Of a DNA stretch of 14,451 nucleotides, positions 6,877 to 13,776 are shown piece by piece. Positions within the stretch are counted from its first letter, which is position 1, and the number at the start of each line of letters is the position of its first letter. A program made the position numbers and the translations under genes. Under the pieces are notes generated by a model. The model searched no databases. It was not told the DNA's origin and saw only the letters and a program-made list of their open reading frames with translations. Source of the stretch: Ruminococcaceae bacterium UBA1772 (lineage in GTDB: Bacteria; Bacillota; Clostridia; Oscillospirales; Acutalibacteraceae); NCBI GenBank assembly GCA_002314645.1, contig DCGS01000072.1, positions 1 to 14,451 of the forward strand, given 5' to 3'.

Positions 6877-7908
6877 ATGGAAAAAATCCTTGTAACTGGT
6901 GGCGCAGGCTTTATAGGTAGTAACTTTATTTACTATATGCTTAAAAACCATGACGATGTACAGATAGTATGTCTTGACAATTTAACGTATGCTGGAAATC
7001 TTGCAACTTTAGAGCCACTCATAGTAGAAAACAATCCAAACTTTAAATTTATTAAAGGCGACATAACTGATAGGTCAATGGTCTACAGACTTTTTGACCA
7101 GGAGCAGTTTGATATAGTAGTGAACTTTGCTGCAGAGTCTCACGTTGACCGCTCTATAGATACTCCAGAGGTATTTTTAAAAACCAACATTATTGGAACA
7201 TCAGTTTTACTTGATGCTTTCAATAAGTTTGGTATTTCAAGATACCATCAGGTTTCTACAGACGAAGTATATGGCGATCTACCTCTTGATAGACCTGACC
7301 TATTCTTCACTGAAGAAACACCAATTCACACAAGTAGTCCATATTCATCAAGTAAGGCATCAGCTGACCTTCTTGTAATGGCCTACAACAGAACATATGG
7401 TACTCCAACAACTATTTCACGTTGTTCAAACAACTATGGACCATATCATTTCCCAGAGAAGCTTATTCCTTTAATGATTGCAAATGCAATGGAGGATAAG
7501 AAGGTGCCTGTATATGGAACAGGTGAAAACGTTCGTGACTGGCTCTATGTAGAAGATCATTGCCGTGCCATAGACATGATTATCCATAACGGTAAAATAG
7601 GTGAAATCTACAACATAGGTGGACATAACGAAAGAACAAACCTTGAGGTTGTAAAGCGTGTGCTTAAAACTCTTGGAAAGAGTGAGGATCTCATTGAGTT
7701 CGTAACAGACAGACCAGGTCATGACAGACGTTATGCAATAGATGCCTCTAAGATTGAAAAAGAACTTGGATGGACACCTCTTGTAAACTTTGATGATGGT
7801 ATTGAACAGACAGTAGAATGGTTTTTAAATAATCAGGACTGGTGGAAGAATATCATCAGCGGCGAATATAGAAATAACTATAGACGTATTATTGGATATC
7901 CAGATTAA
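6877..7908 (+). CDS. rfbB: dTDP-glucose 4,6-dehydratase
   Basis: An extended short-chain dehydrogenase that converts dTDP-glucose to dTDP-4-keto-6-deoxyglucose, the second step toward dTDP-L-rhamnose and other deoxysugars. Its 343 residues match RmlB/RfbB. It shows the NAD-binding TGGAGFIGSN (residues 7-16), the catalytic Thr128-Asp129-Glu130 in STDEVYG, the Tyr156-x3-Lys160 pair in PYSSSK, and SRCSNNYGPYHFPEKLIP, the substrate-binding stretch that separates this family from UDP-glucose epimerases. A strong AAAGGAGG lies about 8 nt before the ATG. The partner genes rmlA, rmlC and rmlD are not in the window, so it is an isolated pathway gene at the end of a housekeeping run. Confidence 0.96.
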   Translation: MEKILVTGGAGFIGSNFIYYMLKNHDDVQIVCLDNLTYAGNLATLEPLIVENNPNFKFIKGDITDRSMVYRLFDQEQFDIVVNFAAESHVDRSIDTPEVFLKTNIIGTSVLLDAFNKFGISRYHQVSTDEVYGDLPLDRPDLFFTEETPIHTSSPYSSSKASADLLVMAYNRTYGTPTTISRCSNNYGPYHFPEKLIPLMIANAMEDKKVPVYGTGENVRDWLYVEDHCRAIDMIIHNGKIGEIYNIGGHNERTNLEVVKRVLKTLGKSEDLIEFVTDRPGHDRRYAIDASKIEKELGWTPLVNFDDGIEQTVEWFLNNQDWWKNIISGEYRNNYRRIIGYPD

Positions 7909-7919
7909 TAGGTGGATTT

Positions 7920-8957
7920 ATGGAAAACGATTTACTCCAAAAGGAGCTTAAAAGAAGAGAACAGATAAAAGAGCAAAAGCTCCAAAAGAAAAACGAGCCA
8001 AAGTTTTGGGAAAAAAAGCACCCAGTACTTGAGTTCAGTTTAAATCTTTTAAAGAAGTATGTGTCCTCTGAACAATTCCAAAATAAATATTTTGCACCAT
8101 TTAAGGTGAAAGAAATAGGCGATGGAGCCTATATGATCTCCGAAACCTATATTTCTAATGCGTATTTATTTGTAGGAACAGATGAATCGCTCCTTATAGA
8201 TACAGGGTTTGGTTTGTCAGGTCTTAAAAAGACAGTAGAGGAAATAAGTAAAAAGCCTTTGACCGTTGTTTTGACCCATAGCCATCCATTTGTTTCTGGT
8301 GGAGTGGGTGAATTTAATAAGGTATATATACATAAGAATGAATTAAAATATATAAAGTATATTAATAAAATAAATATTAATAAATACATATATAATTTGT
8401 TCCCACTTAAAAAGATTTTCAATATAGAAGAAAATGCATATGTAGACAAGAAAGCGGAGTTTGCAGCCTTAGAAAAGGACAAGACAGAGTTTGATTTAGG
8501 CGGACGCACCGTTAAAATTATCCACACTCCATCTCATACTTCTGGAAGCTGTTGCTTTAAGGATTCAAAGACAGGCATTGTGGTAACAGGCCATGTTACA
8601 TCACCTTTGTCCTTAATGATCTTCCCATCTGCATCCGCACTTAATGATTATTCTTCCGTGCTTGCAAAGCTTCAAAATGAAATTAGCAGTGGGGAAAATT
8701 ACTCCGCTTATGGACTGAAGCCACTCCAAAGCACAGGAACTGCTGACCTGAAAAGTTTGGTGGATTCCGCTGTTGCAAGGGGCAACACTTCTTCTTTTTC
8801 CAAACTAATTCATATTAGATTTTCGGACAACAAACGTCGTGTTTTAGTGTATTTTCCTGCCAAAGTGGAAAGAAGAGAGCTAAAAGAACGAGTGCTGGAT
8901 ATTGGAATTTTTAAATATTTTGTAAACGTTTATGACCTAATTGTGAACATGTTTTAA
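7920..8957 (+). CDS. Metallo-beta-lactamase-fold protein with degenerate metal site
   Basis: A 345-residue protein with a charged, coiled-coil-like N-terminus (ENDLLQKELKRREQIKEQK), then an MBL-fold core: NAYLFVGTDESLLIDTGFG, the VVLTHSHPFVSGG loop, IIHTPSHTSGSCCF and VVTGHVTS. The usual H-x-H-x-D-H motif reads H120-S-H122-P-F124-V125, so the Asp and His of the second metal site are Phe and Val. His206 is kept, but the Asp normally after the TG turn is His225. No clear final metal-ligand His is seen. It may bind one metal or be a non-catalytic relative. Residues near 134-160 are rich in Ile, Lys, Asn and Tyr over AT-rich DNA. AGGTGG lies 4 nt before the ATG. The substrate is unknown. Confidence 0.8.
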   Translation: MENDLLQKELKRREQIKEQKLQKKNEPKFWEKKHPVLEFSLNLLKKYVSSEQFQNKYFAPFKVKEIGDGAYMISETYISNAYLFVGTDESLLIDTGFGLSGLKKTVEEISKKPLTVVLTHSHPFVSGGVGEFNKVYIHKNELKYIKYINKININKYIYNLFPLKKIFNIEENAYVDKKAEFAALEKDKTEFDLGGRTVKIIHTPSHTSGSCCFKDSKTGIVVTGHVTSPLSLMIFPSASALNDYSSVLAKLQNEISSGENYSAYGLKPLQSTGTADLKSLVDSAVARGNTSSFSKLIHIRFSDNKRRVLVYFPAKVERRELKERVLDIGIFKYFVNVYDLIVNMF

Positions 8958-8973
8958 CTCAGAATTCATAAAA

Positions 8974-9020
8974 TGCCGCTCAAAAAGTAATGTGAAATTA
9001 CTGCTTGAGTGGCGTTTTTT
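8974..9020 (+). terminator. Strong intrinsic terminator ending the dusB-to-MBL run
   Basis: A two-part stem: GCCGCTCAA pairs with TTGAGTGGC (one G-U), and above it AGTAAT pairs with ATTACT around loop GTGAA. TTTTTT (9015-9020) follows. It lies 16 nt after the MBL gene stop. Confidence 0.9.
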
Positions 9021-9122
9021 GTCGGTGAAATTCCTTATATTTATATTATTTCTATAAAACGTGTACATATTGCACAAACGAAGTTATCATTCTAAGTATA
9101 AACAGTACAAACCGCCAAAATT

Positions 9123-9155
9123 AACAAATCTGTTAATTTGTTCATAATTTGTTCA
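9123..9155. repeat. Paired AATTTGTTCA repeats with overlapping inverted repeat
   Basis: AATTTGTTCA occurs at 9135-9144 and 9146-9155, start to start 11 bp, so both face the same side of the helix. The first copy overlaps an inverted repeat AACAAAT (9123-9129) / ATTTGTT (9136-9142). Placed just upstream of the probable promoter core of the large surface protein gene, they are candidate regulator sites or -35 elements. Confidence 0.45.
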
Positions 9156-9175
9156 CAATTCTATATTATTATAAC
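9138..9175 (+). promoter_or_regulatory. Probable promoter region of the SGNH surface protein gene
   Basis: An AT-rich core holds TTGTTC hexamers (9138-9143, 9149-9154) upstream of several overlapping -10-like sequences (TATATT 9162-9167, TATTAT 9167-9172, TATAAC 9170-9175). TTGTTC 9138 with TATATT 9162 has an 18-nt spacer. The exact pairing cannot be decided. A leader of about 40 nt would end in AGGAGG, 7 nt before the ATG at 9216. Nothing else is recognisable between the terminator at 9020 and 9120. Confidence 0.4.
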
Positions 9176-9215
9176 TCACGTAATTTTAATATATAACTTT
9201 TTAGGAGGACGTTTC

Positions 9216-12200
9216 ATGAAGAAGCATTTCAAGAAGATCTTAGCAGTTGTTCTTGTACTTGCAATTGCAATTAGCACATTTGCAATCAGCACAACAGCTC
9301 AGTCAACTGTTTCTAGAGTTGTTAGCAACGTAAACACAGTTGTAGATCTTATGAAAATCCAAAACGACGGCTACGACGCTATTAAGAGCGTTGTAGGAGA
9401 CAAAGAAGATCTTTCAGCAAAGGATGTATCTGACATCCTTGGTGGAGCAGACCTTGACGATGTAATTGGTTCACTCAAGGATCTCTCTAACGCAGGACTT
9501 GATTCAGAAAGCATTTCAAATGCAATTACTGATCTTGTTGCTGGTGGAGAAAAGGTTTCTCCTTCAGATTTCGTAGAAGTTATTACTTCAGCAGCAGGTA
9601 ATGCTGGCGCAATTGATGAAGACACACTTAAGGATGTTGTTGCTTCAATTGCAGGTTCAGAAGTTAACGATTCAGACGCACTTGGTTCAATTGCTGAAAC
9701 AATTGCTGACAGTCTTAACCTTGTCGGTTCAACAGACTTTGGCTCAACAGTTGAAACAATCGTTGCTGGTATTAAGAACCTTGTTGACACATCAGCTAAG
9801 GATTCTTCAAACGGTGTTGCAACAGCTCCAGCTGATGTTGCTACAAACAAAGACGGTTGGGTAGGTACATGGAGTACTTCAATGGTTAAGGCTGCTGTTA
9901 CTCTTCTCAACAACGACGTTTCAGTTGTAGCTCAGAAGCTCACAGCAAGAAACAGAGTAACATCTTCTATTGCTGGTGACACAATCCGTCTTACACTTTC
10001 AAACCAGTACGGTACAACACCACTTGCAATTGGTGAAGTTACAGTTGCTATTGGTAACAAGAGCATGGCTCGTGCAGTTGATCTTAACACAATGGTTAAG
10101 GTTACTGTAGGTGGTAAGACAAGCTTCTCAATCCCAGCTGGTCAGACAGTACAGACTGACCCAATCAAACTTTCAGTTAAAGCACTTGATGACATTGTTG
10201 TTTCAATGTACTTCCCAAGCATTTCTAAGTTCACAACAGTAGGTCTCATTGGTGGTCACTGCTACGCTTCAGTTGGTAACAACACAGAAGCTTATGTAAC
10301 ACCAGCTTCAATTGACCTTGCTCTTGAAGACCTCTCAGTAGGTGCTTATGAAATTCTTCCAGTACTTTCAAACATTGATGTTTATACAACAGATAAGAAT
10401 GCTTGCTCAGCAGTATTCTTCGGTGACTCAACTCTTACAAACACAATCCCAGTTCTTCTTGCTAAGAAGCTTCAGGCTAATGGTATTACAAACATTGGTG
10501 TTCTTCAGCAGGCTATTAAGGGTAACGAAATCCTTCGTGATGGCCAGGGTATTGCTGGTAACATCCTTGGTAAGAGTGGTCTTTCAAGATTCTATGCTGA
10601 TGCAATTAGCCAGCCAGGCGTTAAGTACATCTTCATTAAGATTGGTGCTAACGACATTCTTCATCCACACTGCCAGTCAAAGGTTGACCTCTATCCAGAG
10701 GGTGTAGACGTAGATGCAATCATCAACGGATACAAGACAATGATTAACGCAGCTCACAAGGCTGGCAAGACAGTAATCCTCGTTGAAAGATCTGCTTTCA
10801 AGGGTTACACAAGAAACCTCCTCGGTAAAGATGATATTGAATATACACAGGAACTTGAAGACGAGTTCAATACAATTAACAAGTGGGTAAGAAGTGCTGA
10901 TTGTCCAGCTGACTACACACTTAACATTGACGCTCTTAGAAACCCAGCTGATCCAGCTGCTCTTGTTCCAGCATACACAATCGACGGTGCTCACTTCACA
11001 CCAGCTGGTTGTCAGGCATTCGTAGACCTCATTCCACTTGAAATCTTCGGTGGTAAGTCTTCATCAGCTGTAGACGGTTCTTCAATTGATAAGACAATTG
11101 ATAATGCTGCAGATGCTACTCAGAATGTAATCGACAAGGTTACAGATGGAATTACAGATGGCGTAATTGGTAACATTGTAAACGGTATCGGCGGAATTGA
11201 CTTCGGCGACGGTGCAATCAAACTTCCAAACGGCTCTGGCATTCTTGGTGGAATTGACATCGACAAGCTCGTAGGCGCTATTAAGGGCGACAAGGGTTGC
11301 ATTGACATTGGAGACAATTGCCTTGATGCAATCATCAGCATTGGTACAGGTAACATCTGCCTTCCAAATGGTTCAATCATTGGTAAGCTTGATGTTGATA
11401 CACTTGCAAAGATTCTTGCAGCAGCAGGTGCTGCAGTTGGTACAACAGGTACAATTGCTGCTATCGTTGACCTTGTTTCAGGTAGAGTAATTGTTCCAGA
11501 TCTTGTTCCAGACACAGCAATTCTTCTTGGTATTCTCATGGTACCAGGTACAATTAAGCAGAAGATCTCTTGGATTGTAGACTACATGCACTGGAAAACA
11601 GACTTCGGCGGTGGCATCATTACTGACGGCATTGGCGAACTCTTCGGTGGTCTTGATGCAGGCGACCTCTTAAAGCTCCTCATTAAGAGCAATGTTAAGA
11701 TTGATAAGTCAGCAATCCACGCTGTAATTGACCTTGCAAAGGGTACAATTAAGACAGCAGGTTTAGCTGGTAAGATCCTTGGTAAGGTTGACATTGAAGC
11801 TCTCAAGCTCATCCTCAAGGGACTTGGTAAGGATATAGATCTTAAGGCTGATTGCCTTGACATCATCATTGACCTTATTAAGGGCGTAATTAAGCTTCCA
11901 GATGGAACAATCATTGGTCACCTTCCTGACATTGGAATCATCCTTGATGGCATTGGTGCAATCGGTGACATTGACTGGGATAACATCCTTGGTTTCTTAA
12001 CTGGTGGTATTAAGCTTCCAGGTTGTGACATTGACTGTGGTAAGATTGATCTTGGTCTCCTTGTTGACATCCTTAAGGGTGTTCTTGGCGGAACAATCAC
12101 ACTTCCAGGTTGTGGCATTGGTGACATTGACCTTGGCAACATTGGTTGTGTAATTGATATGATTACTGGTGTTATTACTCTTCCAGATGGTTCAATCATT

Positions 12201-12728
12201 GGTAAGATTGACGTTGACCTCATTAAGGGTATCCTTGATAAGCTTGGTTGTGACTGCACTCTTCCTAAGATTGATGTAATCATTGACCTTATCCACGGTG
12301 TAATTACACTTCCAGGTTGTGGCGGAATCATTGGTGAACTTCCAAACATTGATGGCGGCCATGGTTGCCCAATCATTGATAAGATTAAGGACATCTTCGA
12401 CTGGATTAACGGTGGTACAAAGCCAGACACAATCCCAGGAACAACAGATCCTAAGGATCCTACAGACAAGACTCCAAGTGAAATTGATCCTTCAGTTAAG
12501 CCTGTAATTGATGAAGTTCTTGAAGATGTTGGTATCATTGAAGACACAATCATTTCAGACGACACACCTCTTGGTGACATGACTCCTACAGCTCCAGCAG
12601 ATCCTTCTGACAAGGACAACTTTGAAATTGCAAACACATCTGATGCAGGTATTGCAGCAGTAGCTTCTCTTTCAGTTCTTTCAGCAGCAGCTTTCGTTGT
12701 AGCTCGTAAGAAGCACACAGAGGACTAA
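9216..12728 (+). CDS. Exported SGNH esterase with Ile/Gly repeats and membrane anchor
   Basis: A 1170-residue surface protein. ATG 9216 follows AGGAGG and a signal peptide (MKKHFKK, then ILAVVLVLAIAIS). Residues 30-200 look helical. From about 210 comes a XynE/arylesterase-like unit: a beta domain (GWVGTWSTS, LTLSNQYGTTPLAIGEV), then the SGNH core with GDS (Gly403, Ser405), Gly in AIKGNEIL, GAND (Asn479) and DGAH (Asp590, His593). All four blocks are present, so ester hydrolysis, perhaps of acylated plant or surface glycans, is expected; the substrate is inferred. Residues 650-1066 are repeats of the form VIDLIxGxIxLPdGsIIGkiDvd. A Pro/Thr/Asp linker follows, then IANTSD (1138-1143), a hydrophobic helix and ARKKHTED. 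Its uniform codon choice (GGT, CTT, ATT, ACA) suggests high expression. It has its own promoter region and terminator. Confidence 0.93.
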   Translation: MKKHFKKILAVVLVLAIAISTFAISTTAQSTVSRVVSNVNTVVDLMKIQNDGYDAIKSVVGDKEDLSAKDVSDILGGADLDDVIGSLKDLSNAGLDSESISNAITDLVAGGEKVSPSDFVEVITSAAGNAGAIDEDTLKDVVASIAGSEVNDSDALGSIAETIADSLNLVGSTDFGSTVETIVAGIKNLVDTSAKDSSNGVATAPADVATNKDGWVGTWSTSMVKAAVTLLNNDVSVVAQKLTARNRVTSSIAGDTIRLTLSNQYGTTPLAIGEVTVAIGNKSMARAVDLNTMVKVTVGGKTSFSIPAGQTVQTDPIKLSVKALDDIVVSMYFPSISKFTTVGLIGGHCYASVGNNTEAYVTPASIDLALEDLSVGAYEILPVLSNIDVYTTDKNACSAVFFGDSTLTNTIPVLLAKKLQANGITNIGVLQQAIKGNEILRDGQGIAGNILGKSGLSRFYADAISQPGVKYIFIKIGANDILHPHCQSKVDLYPEGVDVDAIINGYKTMINAAHKAGKTVILVERSAFKGYTRNLLGKDDIEYTQELEDEFNTINKWVRSADCPADYTLNIDALRNPADPAALVPAYTIDGAHFTPAGCQAFVDLIPLEIFGGKSSSAVDGSSIDKTIDNAADATQNVIDKVTDGITDGVIGNIVNGIGGIDFGDGAIKLPNGSGILGGIDIDKLVGAIKGDKGCIDIGDNCLDAIISIGTGNICLPNGSIIGKLDVDTLAKILAAAGAAVGTTGTIAAIVDLVSGRVIVPDLVPDTAILLGILMVPGTIKQKISWIVDYMHWKTDFGGGIITDGIGELFGGLDAGDLLKLLIKSNVKIDKSAIHAVIDLAKGTIKTAGLAGKILGKVDIEALKLILKGLGKDIDLKADCLDIIIDLIKGVIKLPDGTIIGHLPDIGIILDGIGAIGDIDWDNILGFLTGGIKLPGCDIDCGKIDLGLLVDILKGVLGGTITLPGCGIGDIDLGNIGCVIDMITGVITLPDGSIIGKIDVDLIKGILDKLGCDCTLPKIDVIIDLIHGVITLPGCGGIIGELPNIDGGHGCPIIDKIKDIFDWINGGTKPDTIPGTTDPKDPTDKTPSEIDPSVKPVIDEVLEDVGIIEDTIISDDTPLGDMTPTAPADPSDKDNFEIANTSDAGIAAVASLSVLSAAAFVVARKKHTED
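11164..12413 (+). repeat. Ile/Gly-rich protein repeat region within the SGNH protein
   Basis: The in-frame motif xIxLP(D/N/G)G recurs with its Pro at residues 671, 717, 761, 894, 935, 964, 990 and 1033, and a divergent copy (TIKTAGLAGKILG) begins near 844. The dominant spacing is 41-46 residues; one unit is split into steps of 29 and 26. Between motifs the pattern is an Asp/Ile-rich segment and a leucine-rich helix (DLIKGILDKLG). The DNA also repeats: ATGGTTCAATCATTGGTAAG occurs in both the second and eighth units. I do not recognise the domain. Confidence 0.75.
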
Positions 12729-12741
12729 TAAATAAACTTAA

Positions 12742-12771
12742 GGGCTCAGGTTAATCCTGAGCCCTTTTTTT
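12742..12771. terminator. Bidirectional intrinsic terminator
   Basis: GGGCTCAGG, loop TTAAT, CCTGAGCCC: a perfect 9-bp stem followed by seven Ts (12765-12771). On the minus strand the stem is followed by a T-rich but interrupted run, and the minus-strand small-protein operon ends right at its base, so it probably serves both directions. Confidence 0.93.
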
Positions 12772-13093
12772 ATAGTAGTATATAAATAATTGCAAGTATT
12801 AGTGCGGTTTCAGTTTTTTCATTAATTAGAAGAATTAGAAGTGCAATTAAAAGTGTTTCATCAGACAGGTTATCCTGCTGATTATTTATACCATTATTAT
12901 ATAAAGGAGGCTTAACCTTTGGTTTTGCCTCTTCTTTTTTTGTTTGTATAACTTCTTTTTCATCTAAACACTCTTCTGGTTCTTCCTTTTTTTCTTCAGT
13001 TATTTCTCTTGACTGCCTTTGCATTTCAAGTACACGATTAATTGCATCTTCTTGCATGCTTTGAAAATTACCATAAGAGAATGATTTGGCCAA
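12770..13093 (-). CDS. Small protein with hydrophobic C-terminal hairpin, third of operon
   Basis: A 107-residue protein I do not recognise. The first 60 residues are polar, with an acidic/basic run (EITEEKKEEPEE...KKEEAKPKVKPP). The C-terminus has two very hydrophobic segments, ETLLIALLILLI and ALILAIIYILL, separated only by NEKTET, and ends there. This suggests a tight helical hairpin in or on a membrane. Proteins ending in this kind of Leu/Ile repeat are, from memory, common and unnamed in spore-forming Clostridia; a sporulation role is only a guess. The start is TTG 13093, supported by GAGGTG 7 nt upstream. It begins 11 nt after the preceding gene's stop. Confidence 0.75.
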   Translation of the reverse strand: MAKSFSYGNFQSMQEDAINRVLEMQRQSREITEEKKEEPEECLDEKEVIQTKKEEAKPKVKPPLYNNGINNQQDNLSDETLLIALLILLINEKTETALILAIIYILL

Positions 13094-13104
13094 ATCTTTT
13101 CACC

Positions 13105-13443
13105 TCAGAATATTCCGCTCTCTTTTAAAAGAGGGAGGACGTCAAATAGATGCATCATTTTCATTGCCTCGTCGGCTTTTTTCTGTCTTTTCTCAGAAAG
13201 AAGAGGCTTTAGTGATGACAGAAACTGAGTTCTGTCGTCGTTTTCATTTGCTCTATTAAGTGTGGACATAATTTTTGCTACACGACTTAAAACATTTGGA
13301 TCTAAAGAGAACTCAGTTTCTTTGTTCCTGTTTTCTTGTGGCTCAGGCTCTGAATTGTTACCCAAAAGGTCGTTTGCAAGACCTTTTAACTTTCCTATAT
13401 CGTCCTCTGAAAGGCTACCTATAATGCTTGTAAGATCATCCAT
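13105..13443 (-). CDS. Small acidic protein, second of operon
   Basis: A 112-residue soluble protein beginning MDDLTSIIGSLSEDDIGKLK, probably helical, with a polar linker (NNSEPEPQENRNKETE) and a C-terminal helical half containing LLSEKRQKKADEAMKMMHLF. It has no recognisable domain or catalytic motif. I chose ATG 13443, with GGGTGG about 8 nt upstream, over the in-frame GTG 13455. The ATG overlaps the TGA of the preceding gene by 8 nt (ATGGATGA), which suggests translational coupling. The first 20 residues resemble the SLSQEEINELMNVI segment of the preceding protein in style, not clearly in ancestry. Confidence 0.78.
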   Translation of the reverse strand: MDDLTSIIGSLSEDDIGKLKGLANDLLGNNSEPEPQENRNKETEFSLDPNVLSRVAKIMSTLNRANENDDRTQFLSSLKPLLSEKRQKKADEAMKMMHLFDVLPLLKESGIF

Positions 13444-13606
13444 TTTTATTGCCACCCAGCTTGGAAATTATTTCCTTTGCTTCCTTGGAGTTTAGTAGCT
13501 TTGACATTTTTTCTTTATTACTAATTACGTTCATAAGTTCATTTATTTCTTCCTGGCTAAGGCTTATGCCTTCGCCCTTTGGTTTTTGTTGATTGTCGTT
13601 TCTCAT
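13436..13606 (-). CDS. Small hydrophilic protein, first of operon
   Basis: A 56-residue polar protein (MRNDNQQKPKGEG, then the helix SLSQEEINELMNVIS, a basic segment and SKLGGNKNG at the end). I know of no family for it. The start is ATG 13606, with AAAGGGG about 8 nt upstream; a longer in-frame reading from 13660 has no such signal and would cross the predicted promoter. Its stop overlaps the next gene's start, so the three small genes form one operon. Confidence 0.7.
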   Translation of the reverse strand: MRNDNQQKPKGEGISLSQEEINELMNVISNKEKMSKLLNSKEAKEIISKLGGNKNG

Positions 13607-13634
13607 TGATTTTTCCCCTTTCGTTATATATAAT
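13606..13634 (+). promoter_or_regulatory. Sigma-A-type promoter of the tRNA-Arg gene
   Basis: TTGATT (13606-13611), a 17-nt spacer, then TATAAT (13629-13634), a near-consensus housekeeping promoter. The start would be near 13641, giving about 25 nt of 5' leader on the tRNA precursor. The -35 overlaps the first base of the divergent gene's ATG. Confidence 0.6.
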
Positions 13635-13658
13635 ATTTTTTGTTGGTTTGAAATATTC
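13629..13658 (-). promoter_or_regulatory. Possible sigma-F/G-like promoter of the small-protein operon
   Basis: On the minus strand, GAATA (13658-13654), an 18-nt spacer and TATTATA (13635-13629) match the published Bacillus sigma-G pattern GHATR-18-CATWHTA at all but the first base of the -10. Transcription would start near 13622, about 16 nt before the ATG. No convincing sigma-A -35 is seen. AT-rich DNA gives chance matches, so this is tentative. Confidence 0.3.
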
Positions 13659-13665
13659 ATAATTT

Positions 13666-13742
13666 GCGCCCGTAGCTCAGCTGGATAGAGCGTTAGACTC
13701 CGACTCTGAAGGTCACCGGTTCAACTCCGGTCGGGCGTGCCA
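13666..13742 (+). tRNA. tRNA-Arg(CCG)
   Basis: A complete 77-nt cloverleaf with encoded CCA. The acceptor is GCGCCCG/CGGGCGT, with a G-U pair at 1-72. The D-arm is GCTC/GAGC, the anticodon stem TTAGA/TCTGA (one T-G) with loop CTCCGAC (anticodon CCG at 13700-13702). The T-arm is ACCGG/CCGGT with loop TTCAACT, and the discriminator base is G. It reads CGG arginine codons, which seem scarce in this window, where AGA and CGT dominate. No terminator follows before the next gene. Confidence 0.97.
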
Positions 13743-13776
13743 ATGAATAACGGATAAAATATTGGGGGATATAACC

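Noticed and set aside
8320..8400. AT-rich Ile/Asn/Lys/Tyr stretch in the MBL gene as a possible inserted element
   Set aside because: The frame is intact and the composition change is short. It is more likely a variable loop or helix than an insertion, with no flanking repeats seen.
9138..9215. Upstream TTG extension of the SGNH protein by 26 residues
   Set aside because: It lies in the promoter region, lacks a ribosome binding site and would bury the clear signal peptide. AGGAGG points to ATG 9216.
11918..12718. Long antisense ORF (266 codons) under the SGNH repeat region, and similar antisense ORFs at 9371-9913 and 11120-11539
   Set aside because: These are shadows of a strongly codon-biased repetitive gene. 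Their products are Ser/Pro/Met/Ile-rich with no domain, and no ribosome binding site was noticed.
13743..13776. Attachment site or integrase scar at the tRNA-Arg 3' end
   Set aside because: No repeat of the tRNA 3' end and no integrase gene are in the window, and the following genes look like ordinary chromosomal ones.
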